Part shown: positions 27,657 to 40,021 of the stretch, in pieces | Numbering within the stretch: the first letter of the stretch is position 1 | Layout of the letters: every line of letters begins with the position of its first letter | Origin: Luteimonas chenhongjianii | GTDB lineage: Bacteria > Pseudomonadota > Gammaproteobacteria > Xanthomonadales > Xanthomonadaceae | DNA length: 64,000 nt | Assembly: GCF_002327105.1 (NCBI RefSeq) | Contig: NZ_CP023406.1 | Coordinates: forward strand, 1,054,001-1,118,000 | Direction of reading: 5' to 3' | Translations under genes and position numbers: made by a program | The notes under the pieces: model-generated | What the model was told of the DNA's origin: nothing | What the model saw: the letters and a program-made list of their open reading frames with translations, nothing else | Databases searched by the model: none

Positions 27657-30428
27657 ATGCACGACATGCCCCCCGAACTCGACGCCCATCTCGACCGGCT
27701 TCTGGCCCGCTTGCCGGCCACTGTACGCAGCGATCCCGCCGCGATGGCCCGCGTGTCGCCGGTTGCGCTGGCGAGCGATTTCGCCCTGGAGGTGCTGCAG
27801 CGGCAGCCCGACGTGCTGGCGCAACTGCTGGGCGATGATGCGGCGAGCGGCATCGCGGCGCCTGCGCTGACGCCCGCCAATCGCGGGGAGTGGCCGGCCC
27901 TGCTGCGCCGGTATCGCGCCGCATGCTCGGCCCGGCTGGTCTGGCGGGACGTGCACGGGGTCGACGATGTCGATGCGACGCTCGCCGGCAGTACCCGGCT
28001 CGCGGAAACCTGCCTGTCGCTGGCGCTGGAGGCGCTCGAAGGCGAGTTCGTCGAGCGCTACGGCCACGTGCGCGATGCCGAGGGTCGCGCGGTCCGTCTG
28101 GTCGTGTTCGGGCTCGGGAAGCTCGGCGGCGGCGAGCTCAATTTCAGCTCCGACATCGACCTGATCTACGGCTTCGCCGCTGCAGGTGACAGTGATGGCG
28201 CGCGCCCGCTGGCCGCCGAGGCCTATTTCACCCGTCTCGGCCAGCAGCTGACGAGACTGCTGGACGAGACCACGGCCGACGGCTTCAGTCATCGCGTGGA
28301 CCTGCGCCTGCGTCCGTTCGGCAATGCCGGACGCATCGCCCTGAGCTTCGCGGCGATGGAGCAGTACTTCCAGCACGAAGGCCGCGACTGGGAGCGGTAT
28401 GCCTGGCAGAAAGCCCGGCCGGTCGCGGGCGACATCGAGGCGGGCGAACGCTTTCTCGTCCAGTTGCGGCCCTTCATCTATCGCCGTTATCTCGACTACG
28501 GCGCACTCGACGGCCTGCGGCAGATGAAGGCGATGATCGCCGCCGAGGTGGCGCGCAAGGATCTTGCAGACGACATCAAGCGCGGCGAAGGCGGGATTCG
28601 CGAGATCGAATTCCTGGCCCAGGCGCTGCAGTTGATCCGCGGCGGCCGCGAGCCGGCGCTGCGCGAGCGCCGGCTGATGCCTGCGCTCGAGGCCCTGCAC
28701 GCGCATGCGCAGATCGATGCGGACACGCTGGCCCTGCTGCAGCACGCGTACCGCTTCCTGCGCCGGCTGGAAAACCGCCTGCAGATGCTGCGCGACGCGC
28801 AGACGCACCGGCTGCCGTCCGATCCGCTGGACCGGCTGCGCGTTGCTCGCGGCCTCGGCCATGTCGACTGGGCCTCGCTCGAAGACGCGCTATGCACACA
28901 GCGCGCCGCCGTGGCCCAGGAATTCGATGCGCTGTTCGCGGTGCGCAGCCAGCAGCGCAGCGTCGAGGCCGATGGCGACATCGCCGGCTACTGGAAGGCG
29001 CTGCCTGACGGGGGCGCGCCGGCGGTGCTCGAGGCTGCGGGCTTTGCGGATGCGGCGGATGTCGACTCGGCGCTGCGCGACTTCGCCCGTTCGCCGAGCG
29101 TGCGCGATCTCTCGGATGCGGCACGTGCGCGGCTCGACCGCCTGATGCCGGTCCTGCTGCAGGCCTCGGCGCCTGCGGACCGCCCGCTTCAGGCGATCCG
29201 CCGGCTGCTCGCGCTGCTGCACAACATCCTGCGCCGGGCCAGCTACCTGGCCCTGCTCGACGAGCGGCCGGCTGCGCTCGCGCGCCTGGTGGGAGTGGTC
29301 ACGCGCAGCGCGTTCCTCGCCGAGCGCGTGGCCGCCCATCCGCTGCTGCTCGACGAACTGCTCGACGCGCGCGCGGAAGGCCCCCTGCCGCAACGCGGCG
29401 ATCTGGCGGAGGCCTGCGCACGGGCCCTGCGCCAGCCCGATCTTGAAGCCTCGTTGCTCGCGCTCAACGAGACCCGTCAACAACTCAGCTTCCGGATCGC
29501 GCTGGCCACGCTCGATGGGCGGCAGTCCGGCCAGGATGCGACGCGTCAGCTGGCGTGGCTGGCCGACGCGGTCGTAGACGTCGTACTGGCACTCGCCAAG
29601 CGCGACCTCGAGGCCGCCCATGGCGCGCTGCCGGACGCGCGCTTCGCGGTCGTCGGCTACGGCAGCCTGGGGGGCGAGGAACTGGGCTTCGGCTCCGACC
29701 TTGACCTGGTGTTCCTCTACGACGCCCCGCCGGGGGCGCAATCGGACGGCGCGCGGCCGCTGGACGCGCAGCGCTGGGCGGCGCGACTGGGCCAGAAGAT
29801 CGTTGCGCTGCTGGGCACCGTGACCGGCGGCGGTCGGCTCTACGACGTGGACGTACGGCTGCGGCCCGACGGCGGCAAGGGCCTGCTGGTGTCTTCGCTG
29901 GCGAGTTATTCGGAATACCAGCGCGAGCGGGCGTGGACCTGGGAGCACCAGGCGCTGGTGCGGGCGCGCTTCGTCGCGGGCGACGACGCCATGGCCGCGG
30001 TCTTCGAGGAGGTCCGGCGGACGACACTGTCCGCCCCCCGCGATCCGGCCGTGCTGCGCGAAGATGTCGCAGCGATGCGGCGACGCATGCGCGCCGAGCT
30101 CGATCGCAGCACCGACGGGTTCTTCGACCTCAAGCAGGGCGAGGGTGGCCTCGTCGACCTGGAGTTCCTGCTGCAGTACCTCGTGCTCCGCGATGCCGCC
30201 ACGCGGCCGTCCCTGCTCGGTCCGCGGGCGACGCCCCTGCTGCTGGAGGCTGCGGGCGCCGAGAACCTGCTGGATCCGGTAACCAGCGCCAGCCTGCGAG
30301 CAGCGCACGCGACGCTGCTGGAACTGGCCCTGGGCTGCAGTCTGGACCGCCGTACCCGGATCGTGCCCGCCAGTCCCGGACTGGCCGCAGCGCGTGAAAC
30401 GATCTGTCGCGTGGCCCGATGGTCCTGA
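27657..30428 (+). CDS. glnE: Bifunctional glutamine synthetase adenylyltransferase / deadenylase
   Basis: 923 residues from the ATG at 27657. It adds AMP to or removes it from glutamine synthetase in response to the PII state, tuning nitrogen assimilation. There are two nucleotidyltransferase domains. The N-terminal one has [23 protein letters not shown] (Asp-x-Asp metal ligands) and [14 protein letters not shown]. The C-terminal one has [23 protein letters not shown] and [27 protein letters not shown] and [15 protein letters not shown] are the matching helical segments. Upstream frame extension is not coding. Confidence 0.97.
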   Translation: MHDMPPELDAHLDRLLARLPATVRSDPAAMARVSPVALASDFALEVLQRQPDVLAQLLGDDAASGIAAPALTPANRGEWPALLRRYRAACSARLVWRDVHGVDDVDATLAGSTRLAETCLSLALEALEGEFVERYGHVRDAEGRAVRLVVFGLGKLGGGELNFSSDIDLIYGFAAAGDSDGARPLAAEAYFTRLGQQLTRLLDETTADGFSHRVDLRLRPFGNAGRIALSFAAMEQYFQHEGRDWERYAWQKARPVAGDIEAGERFLVQLRPFIYRRYLDYGALDGLRQMKAMIAAEVARKDLADDIKRGEGGIREIEFLAQALQLIRGGREPALRERRLMPALEALHAHAQIDADTLALLQHAYRFLRRLENRLQMLRDAQTHRLPSDPLDRLRVARGLGHVDWASLEDALCTQRAAVAQEFDALFAVRSQQRSVEADGDIAGYWKALPDGGAPAVLEAAGFADAADVDSALRDFARSPSVRDLSDAARARLDRLMPVLLQASAPADRPLQAIRRLLALLHNILRRASYLALLDERPAALARLVGVVTRSAFLAERVAAHPLLLDELLDARAEGPLPQRGDLAEACARALRQPDLEASLLALNETRQQLSFRIALATLDGRQSGQDATRQLAWLADAVVDVVLALAKRDLEAAHGALPDARFAVVGYGSLGGEELGFGSDLDLVFLYDAPPGAQSDGARPLDAQRWAARLGQKIVALLGTVTGGGRLYDVDVRLRPDGGKGLLVSSLASYSEYQRERAWTWEHQALVRARFVAGDDAMAAVFEEVRRTTLSAPRDPAVLREDVAAMRRRMRAELDRSTDGFFDLKQGEGGLVDLEFLLQYLVLRDAATRPSLLGPRATPLLLEAAGAENLLDPVTSASLRAAHATLLELALGCSLDRRTRIVPASPGLAAARETICRVARWS

Positions 30429-30558
30429 ACAGGCCGCTCTTCATCCGCCAGTTGCAGGTGGGTCCGGATAATCATCCAACTCGCTGCGGCAGCCTCTCGA
30501 AAGCCTCATGAGGATCGCCGTCGGGTCTTCCGCAACCATTCCATTTCCAGAACGTTCG

Positions 30559-30586
30559 GGAACTTCCGCGCGCCTTAGCAGTCTTA
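30559..30586 (+). promoter_or_regulatory. Sigma-E (RpoE)-type promoter of rpoH
   Basis: GGAACTT (30559-30565), 16-nt spacer, TCTTA (30582-30586). This fits the RpoE consensus GGAACTT-N16-TCNNA. Transcription would begin near 30592, about 20 nt before the ATG at 30612. Sigma-E promoters of rpoH are known in E. coli. Confidence 0.8.
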
Positions 30587-30601
30587 GATGGCGACTGCTA
30601 A
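30575..30601 (+). promoter_or_regulatory. Perfect CIRCE-like palindrome over the rpoH promoter
   Basis: TTAGCAGTC, N9 (TTAGATGGC), GACTGCTAA: perfect 9-base arms with the CIRCE spacing. It covers the -10 and predicted start of the sigma-E promoter. The arm core matches the element before groES and differs from classical CIRCE by the same swapped inner base pair. Confidence 0.8.
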
Positions 30602-30611
30602 CATCCACTCC

Positions 30612-31490
30612 ATGAGTACGCAGACCATGTCCCACGCCTTGGTTGCCAACAGCCTTCCGATTCCCAGCCCGCTTGGTTCGCTGGACGCCTACATCAGCGC
30701 CGTGCACCGTATCGAGGTGCTGTCGGTCGAAGAGGAGCAGGCGCTCGCGCAGCGCTACCGCGACCACGAGGATCTCGATGCCGCGCGCGAACTGGTGCAT
30801 TCGCACCTGCGCTTCGTCGTGCACGTCGCCCGTGGCTACAACGGCTACGGACTGCCGCTCGGCGACCTGATCCAGGAAGGCAACATCGGCCTGATGAAGG
30901 CCGTCAAGCGCTTCGACCCCGATGTCGGCGTGCGCCTGGTGAGCTTCGCGGTGCACTGGATCCGCGCCGAGATGCACGAGTTCATTCTCAAGAACTGGCG
31001 CATCGTCAAGGTCGCCACGACCAAGGCCCAGCGCAAGCTGTTCTTCAACCTGCGCAAGAGCAAGAAGCGTCTGGGCTGGCTCAATGCCAGCGAGGTCAAG
31101 GCGGTCGCCGCGGATCTCAACGTGTCCGAGCGCGAGGTGCTGGAGATGGAGTCGCGCCTGTCCGGCCGCGACATCGGCTTCGACGCGCCTGCTGGCGAGG
31201 ACGACGACAACGCGCCGCCGGCGCCGGTCGCCTATCTGGTGGCGCAGGACGAGGGCCCGGCCCAAGCCTATGAGCGCAACGACAGCGAGGAGAACAAGCT
31301 CGAGCTGCTGCGCGAAGGCATGGCCTCGCTCGATGCCCGCTCGCGCGACATCATCAGCCGCCGCTGGCTCGACGACGAGCACAAGGTGACACTGCAGGAA
31401 CTGGCAGACGAGTACGGCGTCTCCGCCGAGCGGATCCGCCAGGTCGAAGCCAATGCGCTGAAGAAGATGAAGGCGCTGTTCGCGGCCTGA
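30612..31490 (+). CDS. rpoH: RNA polymerase heat-shock sigma factor sigma-32
   Basis: 292 residues from the ATG at 30612. It directs RNA polymerase to heat-shock promoters. Region 2 contains [43 protein letters not shown] and [19 protein letters not shown]; the RpoH box [10 protein letters not shown] follows; region 4.2 is [29 protein letters not shown]. The ATG at 30588 falls inside the palindrome and upstream of the predicted transcription start, so it is rejected. The ATG at 30627 (MSHALVANS) is also possible. A terminator follows. Regulation: sigma-E-type promoter overlapped by the CIRCE-like site. Confidence 0.97.
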   Translation: MSTQTMSHALVANSLPIPSPLGSLDAYISAVHRIEVLSVEEEQALAQRYRDHEDLDAARELVHSHLRFVVHVARGYNGYGLPLGDLIQEGNIGLMKAVKRFDPDVGVRLVSFAVHWIRAEMHEFILKNWRIVKVATTKAQRKLFFNLRKSKKRLGWLNASEVKAVAADLNVSEREVLEMESRLSGRDIGFDAPAGEDDDNAPPAPVAYLVAQDEGPAQAYERNDSEENKLELLREGMASLDARSRDIISRRWLDDEHKVTLQELADEYGVSAERIRQVEANALKKMKALFAA

Positions 31491-31512
31491 TCCGTCGCGC
31501 CAGTCGGCTACG

Positions 31513-31541
31513 AAACGGCCCGCGCAAGCGGGCCGTTTTTC
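31513..31541 (+). terminator. rpoH intrinsic terminator
   Basis: AAACGGCCCGC, loop GCAA, GCGGGCCGTTTTT, then CTTT; perfect stem 23 bp after the rpoH stop. It may also serve the convergent zupT. Confidence 0.95.
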
Positions 31542-31575
31542 TTTGCACCGGGCACGTGGCGTCGCCGCCCCCAGG

Positions 31576-32385
31576 TCACCACTTGAACAGCACCAGGCTC
31601 ACCGCCAGCGCGGCCATGCCGCTGACCAGGCCGTATACCGTCTCGTGGCCCTTGGCGTAGCGCTTGGCCGCCGGCAGCAGTTCGTCGAGCGCAAGAAAGA
31701 CCATCACGCCGGCGATCAGCCCGAACACCACGCCGAACACCGGCTCCGACAGGTACGGCCGCAGCACGGCGTAGCCGAACAACGCCCCGATCGGTTCGGC
31801 CAGGCCCGACAGCAGGCAGGCCAGGAACGCGTAGAGCTTGTTGTTCGTCGCGAAATACACCGGCACCGCGATCGCGATGCCCTCGGGAATGTTGTGGATC
31901 GCGATCGCGAACGCCAGCGGCAGGCCGACGCCCGGGTTCTCGAGTGTCGCGAAGAACGTGGCCAGGCCTTCGGGAAAGTTGTGCGCGGTGATCGCGATCG
32001 CGGTGAGCAGGCCGACGCGGCGGATGTAGCTGGTGTTGTGCTCGCGGAAATAGGGGTCGTCCACTTCCAGCCGCTCGTGCGGGTTGGGGACCAGCCGGTC
32101 GATGGCGACGATGCACAGCAGGCCGCCCAGAAACGACAGCGTGCCCCAGGTGAAGCCCAGCTGGCCGCCGTAGGCATTGGTGAAGGCCTGGACCGCCTTG
32201 TCCAGGATCTCGGTCAGCGACACGTAGACCATGGCGCCGGCGGCGAAGGCGAGGCCGAAGGCCAGCAGCCGGGCGTTGGGCTGCTTGGCGAAGATCACCA
32301 TCAGGCTGCCGAGCCCGGTCGCCAGGCCGGCCGCGGTGGTCACGCCGAGCGCGATGAGAAAGTTGGAGTTCGAGACTTCGATCAT
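31576..32385 (-). CDS. zupT: Zinc transporter ZupT (ZIP family)
   Basis: 269 residues with about eight transmembrane segments. It imports Zn2+ and other divalent cations across the inner membrane. The N-terminus has VTTAAGLATGLGSLMV and FGLAFAAGAMVYVSLTEIL. The two metal-site helices are present as TAHNFPEGLATF and AIHNIPEGIAIAVPVYF. The loop NPHERLEVDDP lies between them and the N-terminal helices. It converges with rpoH. No zinc-repressor site could be identified upstream. Confidence 0.95.
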   Translation of the reverse strand: MIEVSNSNFLIALGVTTAAGLATGLGSLMVIFAKQPNARLLAFGLAFAAGAMVYVSLTEILDKAVQAFTNAYGGQLGFTWGTLSFLGGLLCIVAIDRLVPNPHERLEVDDPYFREHNTSYIRRVGLLTAIAITAHNFPEGLATFFATLENPGVGLPLAFAIAIHNIPEGIAIAVPVYFATNNKLYAFLACLLSGLAEPIGALFGYAVLRPYLSEPVFGVVFGLIAGVMVFLALDELLPAAKRYAKGHETVYGLVSGMAALAVSLVLFKW

Positions 32386-32746
32386 GCGTTGGCCCGGGCG
32401 GAGCGTGGAGGCGGGGCGCGACGCCGGTGGACTGCAGTCGCGGGAAGACGCGGCGCCATGCTATCCGAGAGCGCGCGGTTGAGGCGTGTCGACCGTCGGG
32501 GCGCCCATCGGCCCAGCTGCGCGTCGCTGGCGCCAGCCACGACCCGCGTGCGTACATGGCCAGCGCCCGCCTGCCGGTGCCAGCGCGGGGCGGGCTGCGC
32601 GATGTGGTGCAGCTCCCCCGGACTCGTGCGGTAGTCCCGCATCGCCAGCGCGAACGGGCGGCCCGGACCCGCTTACGCCACGCCACGGCGGCAGCCGCAG
32701 CGCGGCCGTGCCCGCCTGTCGGCCCGCGCCTGTGCGCGGGGGACGG
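32386..32746. other. Intergenic region, nothing identified
   Basis: 361 bp between the zupT start and the valS stop. Open frames here are arginine-rich and lack start signals. No hairpin with a T tract, repeat or RNA gene was seen; the zupT promoter should lie at its left end. Confidence 0.4.
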
Positions 32747-35584
32747 TCAGAGCCGCGCGCGCTGCGCGGTCAGCGCGTCGTACTGCGCGGTCCAGTCGAC
32801 GAGGCGCTGACGTTCCTGGTCGACGACCGCGGCCGGCACCTTGTCGCTGAACTTCGCGAGCTTGGCGGCGCTCTTGTCCTTCTCGCTGGACACCCGGGCG
32901 ATCTCCTTGTCGAGGCGCGCACGTTCGGCGTCCAGGTCGACCAGGCCCTCGAGGGGAACGAACAGCGCCAGCTCGCCGACCAGCGCCGAGGCGGCGGGCG
33001 GCAGATCGGCATCCGGCGTGCCGCTGTCCACGATCTGGATGTCCGAGAGCCGGTTGAGTGAGCGCAGCTGCGAGGCGCACCGCTGCAGACGCGTGGCATC
33101 GTGCTCGGTGCGCGGGCGCGCCAGCAACGGGACCTGCTTCGATGGCGAGACGCCGAGCTCGCTGCGGATTCGCCGCAGCGCGGTGACCATCTGCTTGAGC
33201 CACTCGATGTCGGTGGTGGCCTGGGCGTAGTCCGCGACGCGTGCGTCGTATGCCGGGTACGGCTGCAGCGAGATCGTCTCCGCTTCGATGCCGACACGCG
33301 GCGCAACCTGGCGCCACAGTTCTTCGGTGACGAACGGGATCAGCGGATGCAGCAGTCGCAGCAGCGATTCGAGCACGTGCAGCAGCGTATGACGGGTGCT
33401 GCCCGCAGCCGCGGCGTCGTCGCCGAGCAGCGCCGGCTTGGCGAGTTCGACGAACCAGTCGCAGAAGTCGTTCCATGCGAATTCGTACAGCGTCTGCGCA
33501 AGCAGGTCGAAGCGGTAGCTCTCGAAGTGCGTGCGCGCCTCGTCGGCCGTGCCCGCCAGCCGTGCGAGGATCCACTTTTCGGCATCCGTCGCCGGTTCGA
33601 GCGCGCCACCGGGCTGGAAGCCCTCGGTGTTCATCAGCACGAAGCGCGTCGCGTTCCAGAGCTTGTTGCAGAAGTTCTTGTAGCCCTCGGCGCGGCCCAG
33701 ATCGAACTTGATGTCGCGGCCGGGGCCAGCCAGCGCGGCCATCGTGAAACGCAGCGGATCGGCGCCGTGGGCGGCGATGCCCTCGGGGAATTCCTTGCGC
33801 GTGGCCTTTTCGATCTTCGGCGCGTCCTTGGGCTTCATGAGCCCGGTGGTGCGCTTGGCGACCAGGTCCTCGATGCTGATGCCGTCGATGATGTCGAGCG
33901 GATCGAGCACGTTGCCCTTCGACTTCGACATCTTCTGGCCATCGCGGTCGCGGACCAGGCCGGTCATGTAGACGTCGCGGAACGGCACCTGGCCGGTCAG
34001 GTGGTCGGTCAGCATGATCATCCGGGCGACCCAGAAGAAGATGATGTCGAAGCCGGTGACGAGCACGCTCGACGGCACGAACTGTTCGAAGCCGCGCTCG
34101 GCCATCGCAGCCTCGTCAGGCCAGCCCATCGTGTTGATCGGCCACAGGCCCGACGAGAACCAGGTCTCGAGCACGTCGGTGTCCTGGGTCAGCGCGACAT
34201 CGGCGCCCAGGCCGGCCTTCGCACGCGCTTCGGCTTCGTCGCGGCCGACGTAGGCGCGGCCATCGGCGTCGTACCACGCGGGAATGCGATGCCCCCACCA
34301 CAGCTGGCGGCTGATGCACCAGTCCTGGATGTTCTCCATCCAGTGGCGGTAAGTGTTGGTCCAGTTCGGCGGGACGAACCTGACCTCGCCACTCTCGACG
34401 AGGTCCATGCCGCGTTTCGCGAAGCCCTCCATCGCGACGAACCACTGGTCGGTCAGGTACGGCTCGATGACCTGGCCGGTGCGGTCGCCGCGCGGGACCT
34501 GCAGCTTGTGCGGCTTCGTCTCCACCAGGAAGCCTTCCGCTTCCAGATCGGCGAGCACCGCCTTGCGTGCGTCGAAACGGTCGAGTCCGCGGTAGCGCTC
34601 GGGCGCGTTCTCGTTGAGCGCGGCATCGGGCGTGAACAGATTGATCATCGGCAGACCGTGGCGCTGCCCGACCTGGTAGTCGTTGAAATCGTGCGCGGGC
34701 GTGACCTTGACCACGCCGGTGCCGAAGGCGCGGTCGACATAGCCGTCGCCGATGACCGGGATGGTGCGGCCGGTCAATGGCAGCACCACCGACTTGCCGA
34801 TCAGCTGCGCATAACGCGCGTCGTCGGGATGCACCATCGCCGCGGTGTCGCCGAGCATGGTTTCCGGGCGCGTCGTTGCGACGACCAGGTAATCGCGCGT
34901 TTCGCGCAGCGCTTCGTTGCCGTCGGCGTCCACTTCGATGTGTTCGTAGCTCGCACCCTCGGCCAGCGGGTAGCGGATCGACCACAGCGAACCGTCTTCT
35001 TCCTCGCTGATGACCTCCAGATCGGAGATCGCGGTCTTGAGCACCGGGTCCCAGTTGACCAACCGCTGGCCGCGGTAGATCAGGCCTTCCTCATGCAGGC
35101 GCACGAAGGCTTCGACGACGGCCTGCGAGGGCAGGGGGTCCATGGTGAAGGTCTTGCGCGACCAGTCACCCGACGCGCCGAGGCGGCGCATCTGGCGCTC
35201 GATCGTGTCGCCGGACTGGCCCTTCCACTCCCACACCTTCTCGATGAAGCCGTCGCGACCCAGGGAGTCGCGGGTCTCGCCCTTGCCTTCCAGCGCGAGG
35301 TTGCGCGAGACCACCATCTCGGTCGCGATGCCGGCGTGGTCGGTGCCCATCTGCCACAGCGTGCGGTCGCCGAGCATGCGGTGGTAGCGGATCAGCGCGT
35401 CCTGCAGCGTGTGCTGGAAGGCGTGGCCCATGTGCAGCGTGCCGGTGACGTTCGGTGGCGGCAGCAGGATGGTGTAGGCCGGGCCGTCGCCCTGTGGCTG
35501 GAAGACGCCGGACTGCTCCCATTCCGCGTAGAGGCGGGCTTCGAAGGTGCCGGGGTCGTAGCTGGGGGCGAGGGTGTCGGTCAT
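32747..35584 (-). CDS. valS: Valyl-tRNA synthetase
   Basis: 945 residues, full length. It charges tRNA-Val and edits mischarged threonine. Class I motifs are present: [15 protein letters not shown] (HIGH equivalent is HMGH) and [12 protein letters not shown] (KMSKS). The CP1 editing domain includes [42 protein letters not shown] precedes the anticodon-binding helical domain, and the C-terminal coiled coil is [23 protein letters not shown]. Last gene of pepA-holC-valS, a conserved gammaproteobacterial order. Confidence 0.98.
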   Translation of the reverse strand: MTDTLAPSYDPGTFEARLYAEWEQSGVFQPQGDGPAYTILLPPPNVTGTLHMGHAFQHTLQDALIRYHRMLGDRTLWQMGTDHAGIATEMVVSRNLALEGKGETRDSLGRDGFIEKVWEWKGQSGDTIERQMRRLGASGDWSRKTFTMDPLPSQAVVEAFVRLHEEGLIYRGQRLVNWDPVLKTAISDLEVISEEEDGSLWSIRYPLAEGASYEHIEVDADGNEALRETRDYLVVATTRPETMLGDTAAMVHPDDARYAQLIGKSVVLPLTGRTIPVIGDGYVDRAFGTGVVKVTPAHDFNDYQVGQRHGLPMINLFTPDAALNENAPERYRGLDRFDARKAVLADLEAEGFLVETKPHKLQVPRGDRTGQVIEPYLTDQWFVAMEGFAKRGMDLVESGEVRFVPPNWTNTYRHWMENIQDWCISRQLWWGHRIPAWYDADGRAYVGRDEAEARAKAGLGADVALTQDTDVLETWFSSGLWPINTMGWPDEAAMAERGFEQFVPSSVLVTGFDIIFFWVARMIMLTDHLTGQVPFRDVYMTGLVRDRDGQKMSKSKGNVLDPLDIIDGISIEDLVAKRTTGLMKPKDAPKIEKATRKEFPEGIAAHGADPLRFTMAALAGPGRDIKFDLGRAEGYKNFCNKLWNATRFVLMNTEGFQPGGALEPATDAEKWILARLAGTADEARTHFESYRFDLLAQTLYEFAWNDFCDWFVELAKPALLGDDAAAAGSTRHTLLHVLESLLRLLHPLIPFVTEELWRQVAPRVGIEAETISLQPYPAYDARVADYAQATTDIEWLKQMVTALRRIRSELGVSPSKQVPLLARPRTEHDATRLQRCASQLRSLNRLSDIQIVDSGTPDADLPPAASALVGELALFVPLEGLVDLDAERARLDKEIARVSSEKDKSAAKLAKFSDKVPAAVVDQERQRLVDWTAQYDALTAQRARL

Positions 35585-35722
35585 GGTGGCAGGTCGCGTT
35601 GGTCTTCTCGGTCACGCGAGAAGGTGCCCGGTGGGCGGATGGAAGGGGTCGCCGGATGCGGCAAGCATCGCGCGTGGCGCGCGCCTGCGATCCGGCCGCT
35701 CCCGCAGGCGGGAGCGGTGCAC

Positions 35723-36148
35723 TCACATGTCGTACTTGCTGACCTCGAGGCCGGCTGCCTTGTACTGCTTCCAGCGCTCGCGCAGCGGTTCTCGCGCCGA
35801 GTCGTCGGCGGGCACCACCTCGAGCACGCGCTCGAAGCCGGGCGGCGCCACCGCATCACGCAGGTTGACGACCAGGGCGCGCATCGGCGCGTCGAAGTCC
35901 GGTGTGGCGATCAGGACGGGTGTTTCGTCGTCCTCCTCGTCCATGCCGGCGATCTGGTGCGGGATGTAGGCGTCCTCGCCCATGTCCCACAGCATGTCGT
36001 CGAGCGCTTCGGCCTGCGCGGCGTCGCGCGCGAGGACCAGCGTCCACAGGTCGGCCGCATAGGCCTTGCGGACCAGTTCGCAGACCAGGCGCAACGGTTC
36101 CTCGCGGAACCGCGGCTTGGCGATCAGATAGAAGTCGGCGCGGGCCAT
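35723..36148 (-). CDS. holC: DNA polymerase III chi subunit
   Basis: 141 residues. Chi links the clamp-loader complex to single-strand-binding protein. It begins MARADFYLIAKPRFREEPLRLVCELVRKAY and has DDMLWDMGEDAYIPHQIAG and ERWKQYKAAG near the end, all typical of HolC. It lies between pepA and valS on the same strand, the usual position. Confidence 0.95.
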   Translation of the reverse strand: MARADFYLIAKPRFREEPLRLVCELVRKAYAADLWTLVLARDAAQAEALDDMLWDMGEDAYIPHQIAGMDEEDDETPVLIATPDFDAPMRALVVNLRDAVAPPGFERVLEVVPADDSAREPLRERWKQYKAAGLEVSKYDM

Positions 36149-36215
36149 ACGGGCAGGCGGCGGGCCGCGATCGGCACTCCGGCGTAATGCGGGAGTGCCG
36201 CGTGGCCCTGGCCGG

Positions 36216-37694
<1,479 letters not shown>

Positions 37695-37829
37695 CAACCA
37701 GATTCCAAGGAGTGATCGGTACACTTCACGGTCCAGCGCGCGGCGCCCGTGTCAGGCTTGCCGCCGCAGAAGCGCCGTGGTGGCGCGACTGGACGAACCC
37801 CCAAGTCTAAAGCAAAGCCCCCACGCCTG

Positions 37830-38915
37830 ATGTCGAAGCTCGACCGATACCTCTCCCGCGAATTGGCCCAGTCCACGTTCGCCGCCCTCGTGGTGCTGCT
37901 GATCGTGAGCCTGGGCGGCGTATTCGCAGACGTGCTCAGCGACATCGCCCGCGGTCGGGTGCCGGCCAAGCTGATGCTGGCCCAGCTGGGCCTGCAGGTC
38001 ATCAATTACCTGCCGCTGATCCTGCCGCTGGGCCTGATGCTCGGGCTGATGATGGGTTTCGGCCGGCTCTACCGCGATTCGGAAATGCCGGTGCTGACCT
38101 CGGTGGGCATCGGCCCCCGGCGCCTGCTGCGGCCCCTGGCGCTGGTGGTGGCGCCGATGCTGCTGGTCATCGGCGCGTGCTCGCTGTGGCTGGGCCCATG
38201 GGCGCGTGATTATTCGCAGCAGATGATCGAGGCCGGCCAGCGCAGCCTGCTGGTCTCGGGCCTGGAGGCGGGGCGATTCGTCGAGTTCCCGGGCGGCAGC
38301 GGCGTGATCTACGTCAATGCGATGTCCGATGACGGCAGCAAGCTCGGTCGGGTCTTCGTCTACCGCCAGGACGAGGACCGCATGGACGTCACCACCGCGC
38401 TGAGTGGTGCGCTGAGCATCGACGGCACCGAGCGCTTCCTGCGCCTGGACGAGGGGTTCCGCGTCGAGGGGCCGCTCGACGCCGGCCTCGACTACCGGCT
38501 GATGCGCTACGCCAGCAACGAATTGCGCTTGCCTGCAGCCGAGGCGCGGGCGGACGGTGATGACCCCGAGCTGCAGCCGACCTGGGCGTTGCTCGGGGAT
38601 GCGCGGCCGCAGGCGCGCGCCGAGCTTCACTACCGGCTCGCGCCGGTGCTGCTGACGCTGGCGTTCGCGCTGCTGGCGGTGCCGCTCGCCCGCAGCCCCC
38701 CTCGCCAGGCACGCTACGGTCGGATGATGACCGGCTTTCTGGCCTACGTGCTGGGGATGAATTTCATGATGCTCGGCAAGGACTGGGTGGGTGAAGGCCG
38801 CATTCCGGTGGCGCTGGGCCTCTGGTGGCTGGTCCTGCCGCTGCTCGGCTTCGCCGCCTGGATGTACTTCACCGACGGCCGGGTCGTCGCACCGAAGTGG
38901 AAGCGCGCGAAATGA
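37830..38915 (+). CDS. lptF: LPS export system permease LptF
   Basis: 361 residues from the ATG at 37830 (MSKLDRYLSRELAQSTFAA). LptF and LptG form the membrane part of the LptB2FG ABC transporter that extracts LPS from the inner membrane. Six membrane segments are expected: three N-terminal (about 15-35, 50-75, 97-120) and three C-terminal (from about 273), flanking a periplasmic beta-jellyroll domain (about 135-265). Its stop overlaps the lptG start (ATGA). Divergent from pepA, the usual arrangement. Confidence 0.96.
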   Translation: MSKLDRYLSRELAQSTFAALVVLLIVSLGGVFADVLSDIARGRVPAKLMLAQLGLQVINYLPLILPLGLMLGLMMGFGRLYRDSEMPVLTSVGIGPRRLLRPLALVVAPMLLVIGACSLWLGPWARDYSQQMIEAGQRSLLVSGLEAGRFVEFPGGSGVIYVNAMSDDGSKLGRVFVYRQDEDRMDVTTALSGALSIDGTERFLRLDEGFRVEGPLDAGLDYRLMRYASNELRLPAAEARADGDDPELQPTWALLGDARPQARAELHYRLAPVLLTLAFALLAVPLARSPPRQARYGRMMTGFLAYVLGMNFMMLGKDWVGEGRIPVALGLWWLVLPLLGFAAWMYFTDGRVVAPKWKRAK

Positions 38916-40021
38916 GGCCATTGCTGCGCATCCACGATGTCTACGTCGCCCGCGTCGTCACGGTGATGGTCCTGGCGACCTGGGTGGTTCTGGTCGGCCT
39001 CGACGCGCTGATGGCCGGTGTCAGCGAGATCGGCGCCGTCGGTCAGGGTGATTACACCTACCTGGGCGCAGTGACCTACGTCCTGCAGACCTTGCCGCGG
39101 CGCGCCTATGTCATGTTTCCCACCGCGGCGGTCATCGGCGCGTTGATGGGCCTGGGGCAACTGGCCGCGACCTCGGAACTGATTGCGATGCGCGCGGTCG
39201 GTCTATCGCGCACGCGCCTGAGCGTGTCGGTCGCGCTGCCGCTGCTGGTGCTGACAGCGTTGATGATGATCAACGGCGAGACCCTCGGCCCGATGGCCCA
39301 GCGCAACGCGGACAGCATGAAGTCGGCCGCGCGCTCGAGCGACATGATCGTGGGCCGGTATTCGGGTCTGTGGGCGCGCGAGGGCGACACCTTCCTCAAC
39401 GCCCAGAACGGCAACGAGATCAGCGACGACAGCGGAAGCCGCATCCAGCTGCAGGACGTGCGTCTGTTCGAATTCGCGAGCGATGGCCGTCTGGAATCGG
39501 TCGCGCATGCGCAGACCGCCGAGCACAGCGCGGGCGGCTGGGTGTTGCAGGACGTCAAGCGCACCTGGTTCGAGCCCCGCGCTGTCACCCGCACCGAAGC
39601 CAACGAGGAACGCTGGGAATCCCAGCTCGATGCGTCCACGCTGGCGGCCAGCGCCAGCAACATCTGGCGGCCCCGCTACATGCCGGCAAGCGAATTGCGG
39701 GCGGGCATCGAGTACCGCCATCGCAACCAGCTCGATGCCAGCGAATTCGAGGAACACTACTGGGGCCGCTGGTTCTATCCGCTCAACGTGCTCGCGCTGT
39801 GCCTGGCCGCGATCCCGTTCGCCTTCGGCTCGCTGCGAAGCGGCAATGCCGGCAAGCGGCTCTTCATCGGCGTGGTCTTCGCACTGGGCTTCTGGCTCGC
39901 CCAGATGCAGGTGGTCAAGCTCGCCGCGGTCTACCACCTCGATTACCGCCTCGCCTACCTGATCCCGCCGGTGGTGATGCTGGTCATCTCCTGGGCGCTG
40001 TTCCGCCGACGGAGCGGGTAA
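38912..40021 (+). CDS. lptG: LPS export system permease LptG
   Basis: 369 residues from the ATG at 38912, which overlaps the lptF stop by 4 bp. Partner of LptF in LPS extraction. It shows HDVYVARVVTVMVLATWVVLVGLDAL as membrane segment 1, MFPTAAVIGALMGLGQLAATSELIAMRAVGLSRTRL (the coupling helix region) and the C-terminal helices GRWFYPLNVLALCLAAIPFAFG and LAYLIPPVVMLVISWALF. The periplasmic jellyroll lies at about 130-290. Confidence 0.96.
   Translation: MRPLLRIHDVYVARVVTVMVLATWVVLVGLDALMAGVSEIGAVGQGDYTYLGAVTYVLQTLPRRAYVMFPTAAVIGALMGLGQLAATSELIAMRAVGLSRTRLSVSVALPLLVLTALMMINGETLGPMAQRNADSMKSAARSSDMIVGRYSGLWAREGDTFLNAQNGNEISDDSGSRIQLQDVRLFEFASDGRLESVAHAQTAEHSAGGWVLQDVKRTWFEPRAVTRTEANEERWESQLDASTLAASASNIWRPRYMPASELRAGIEYRHRNQLDASEFEEHYWGRWFYPLNVLALCLAAIPFAFGSLRSGNAGKRLFIGVVFALGFWLAQMQVVKLAAVYHLDYRLAYLIPPVVMLVISWALFRRRSG

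Noticed and set aside
30588..30611. ATG at 30588 as the rpoH start
   Set aside because: It lies inside the palindrome, upstream of the predicted transcription start, and adds residues not typical of RpoH.
33101..36187. A 1028-codon plus-strand open frame opposite valS and holC
   Set aside because: It is antisense to two certain genes, and its composition (His/Arg/Asp/Val-rich, no domains) is what high-GC third positions give in the opposite strand.
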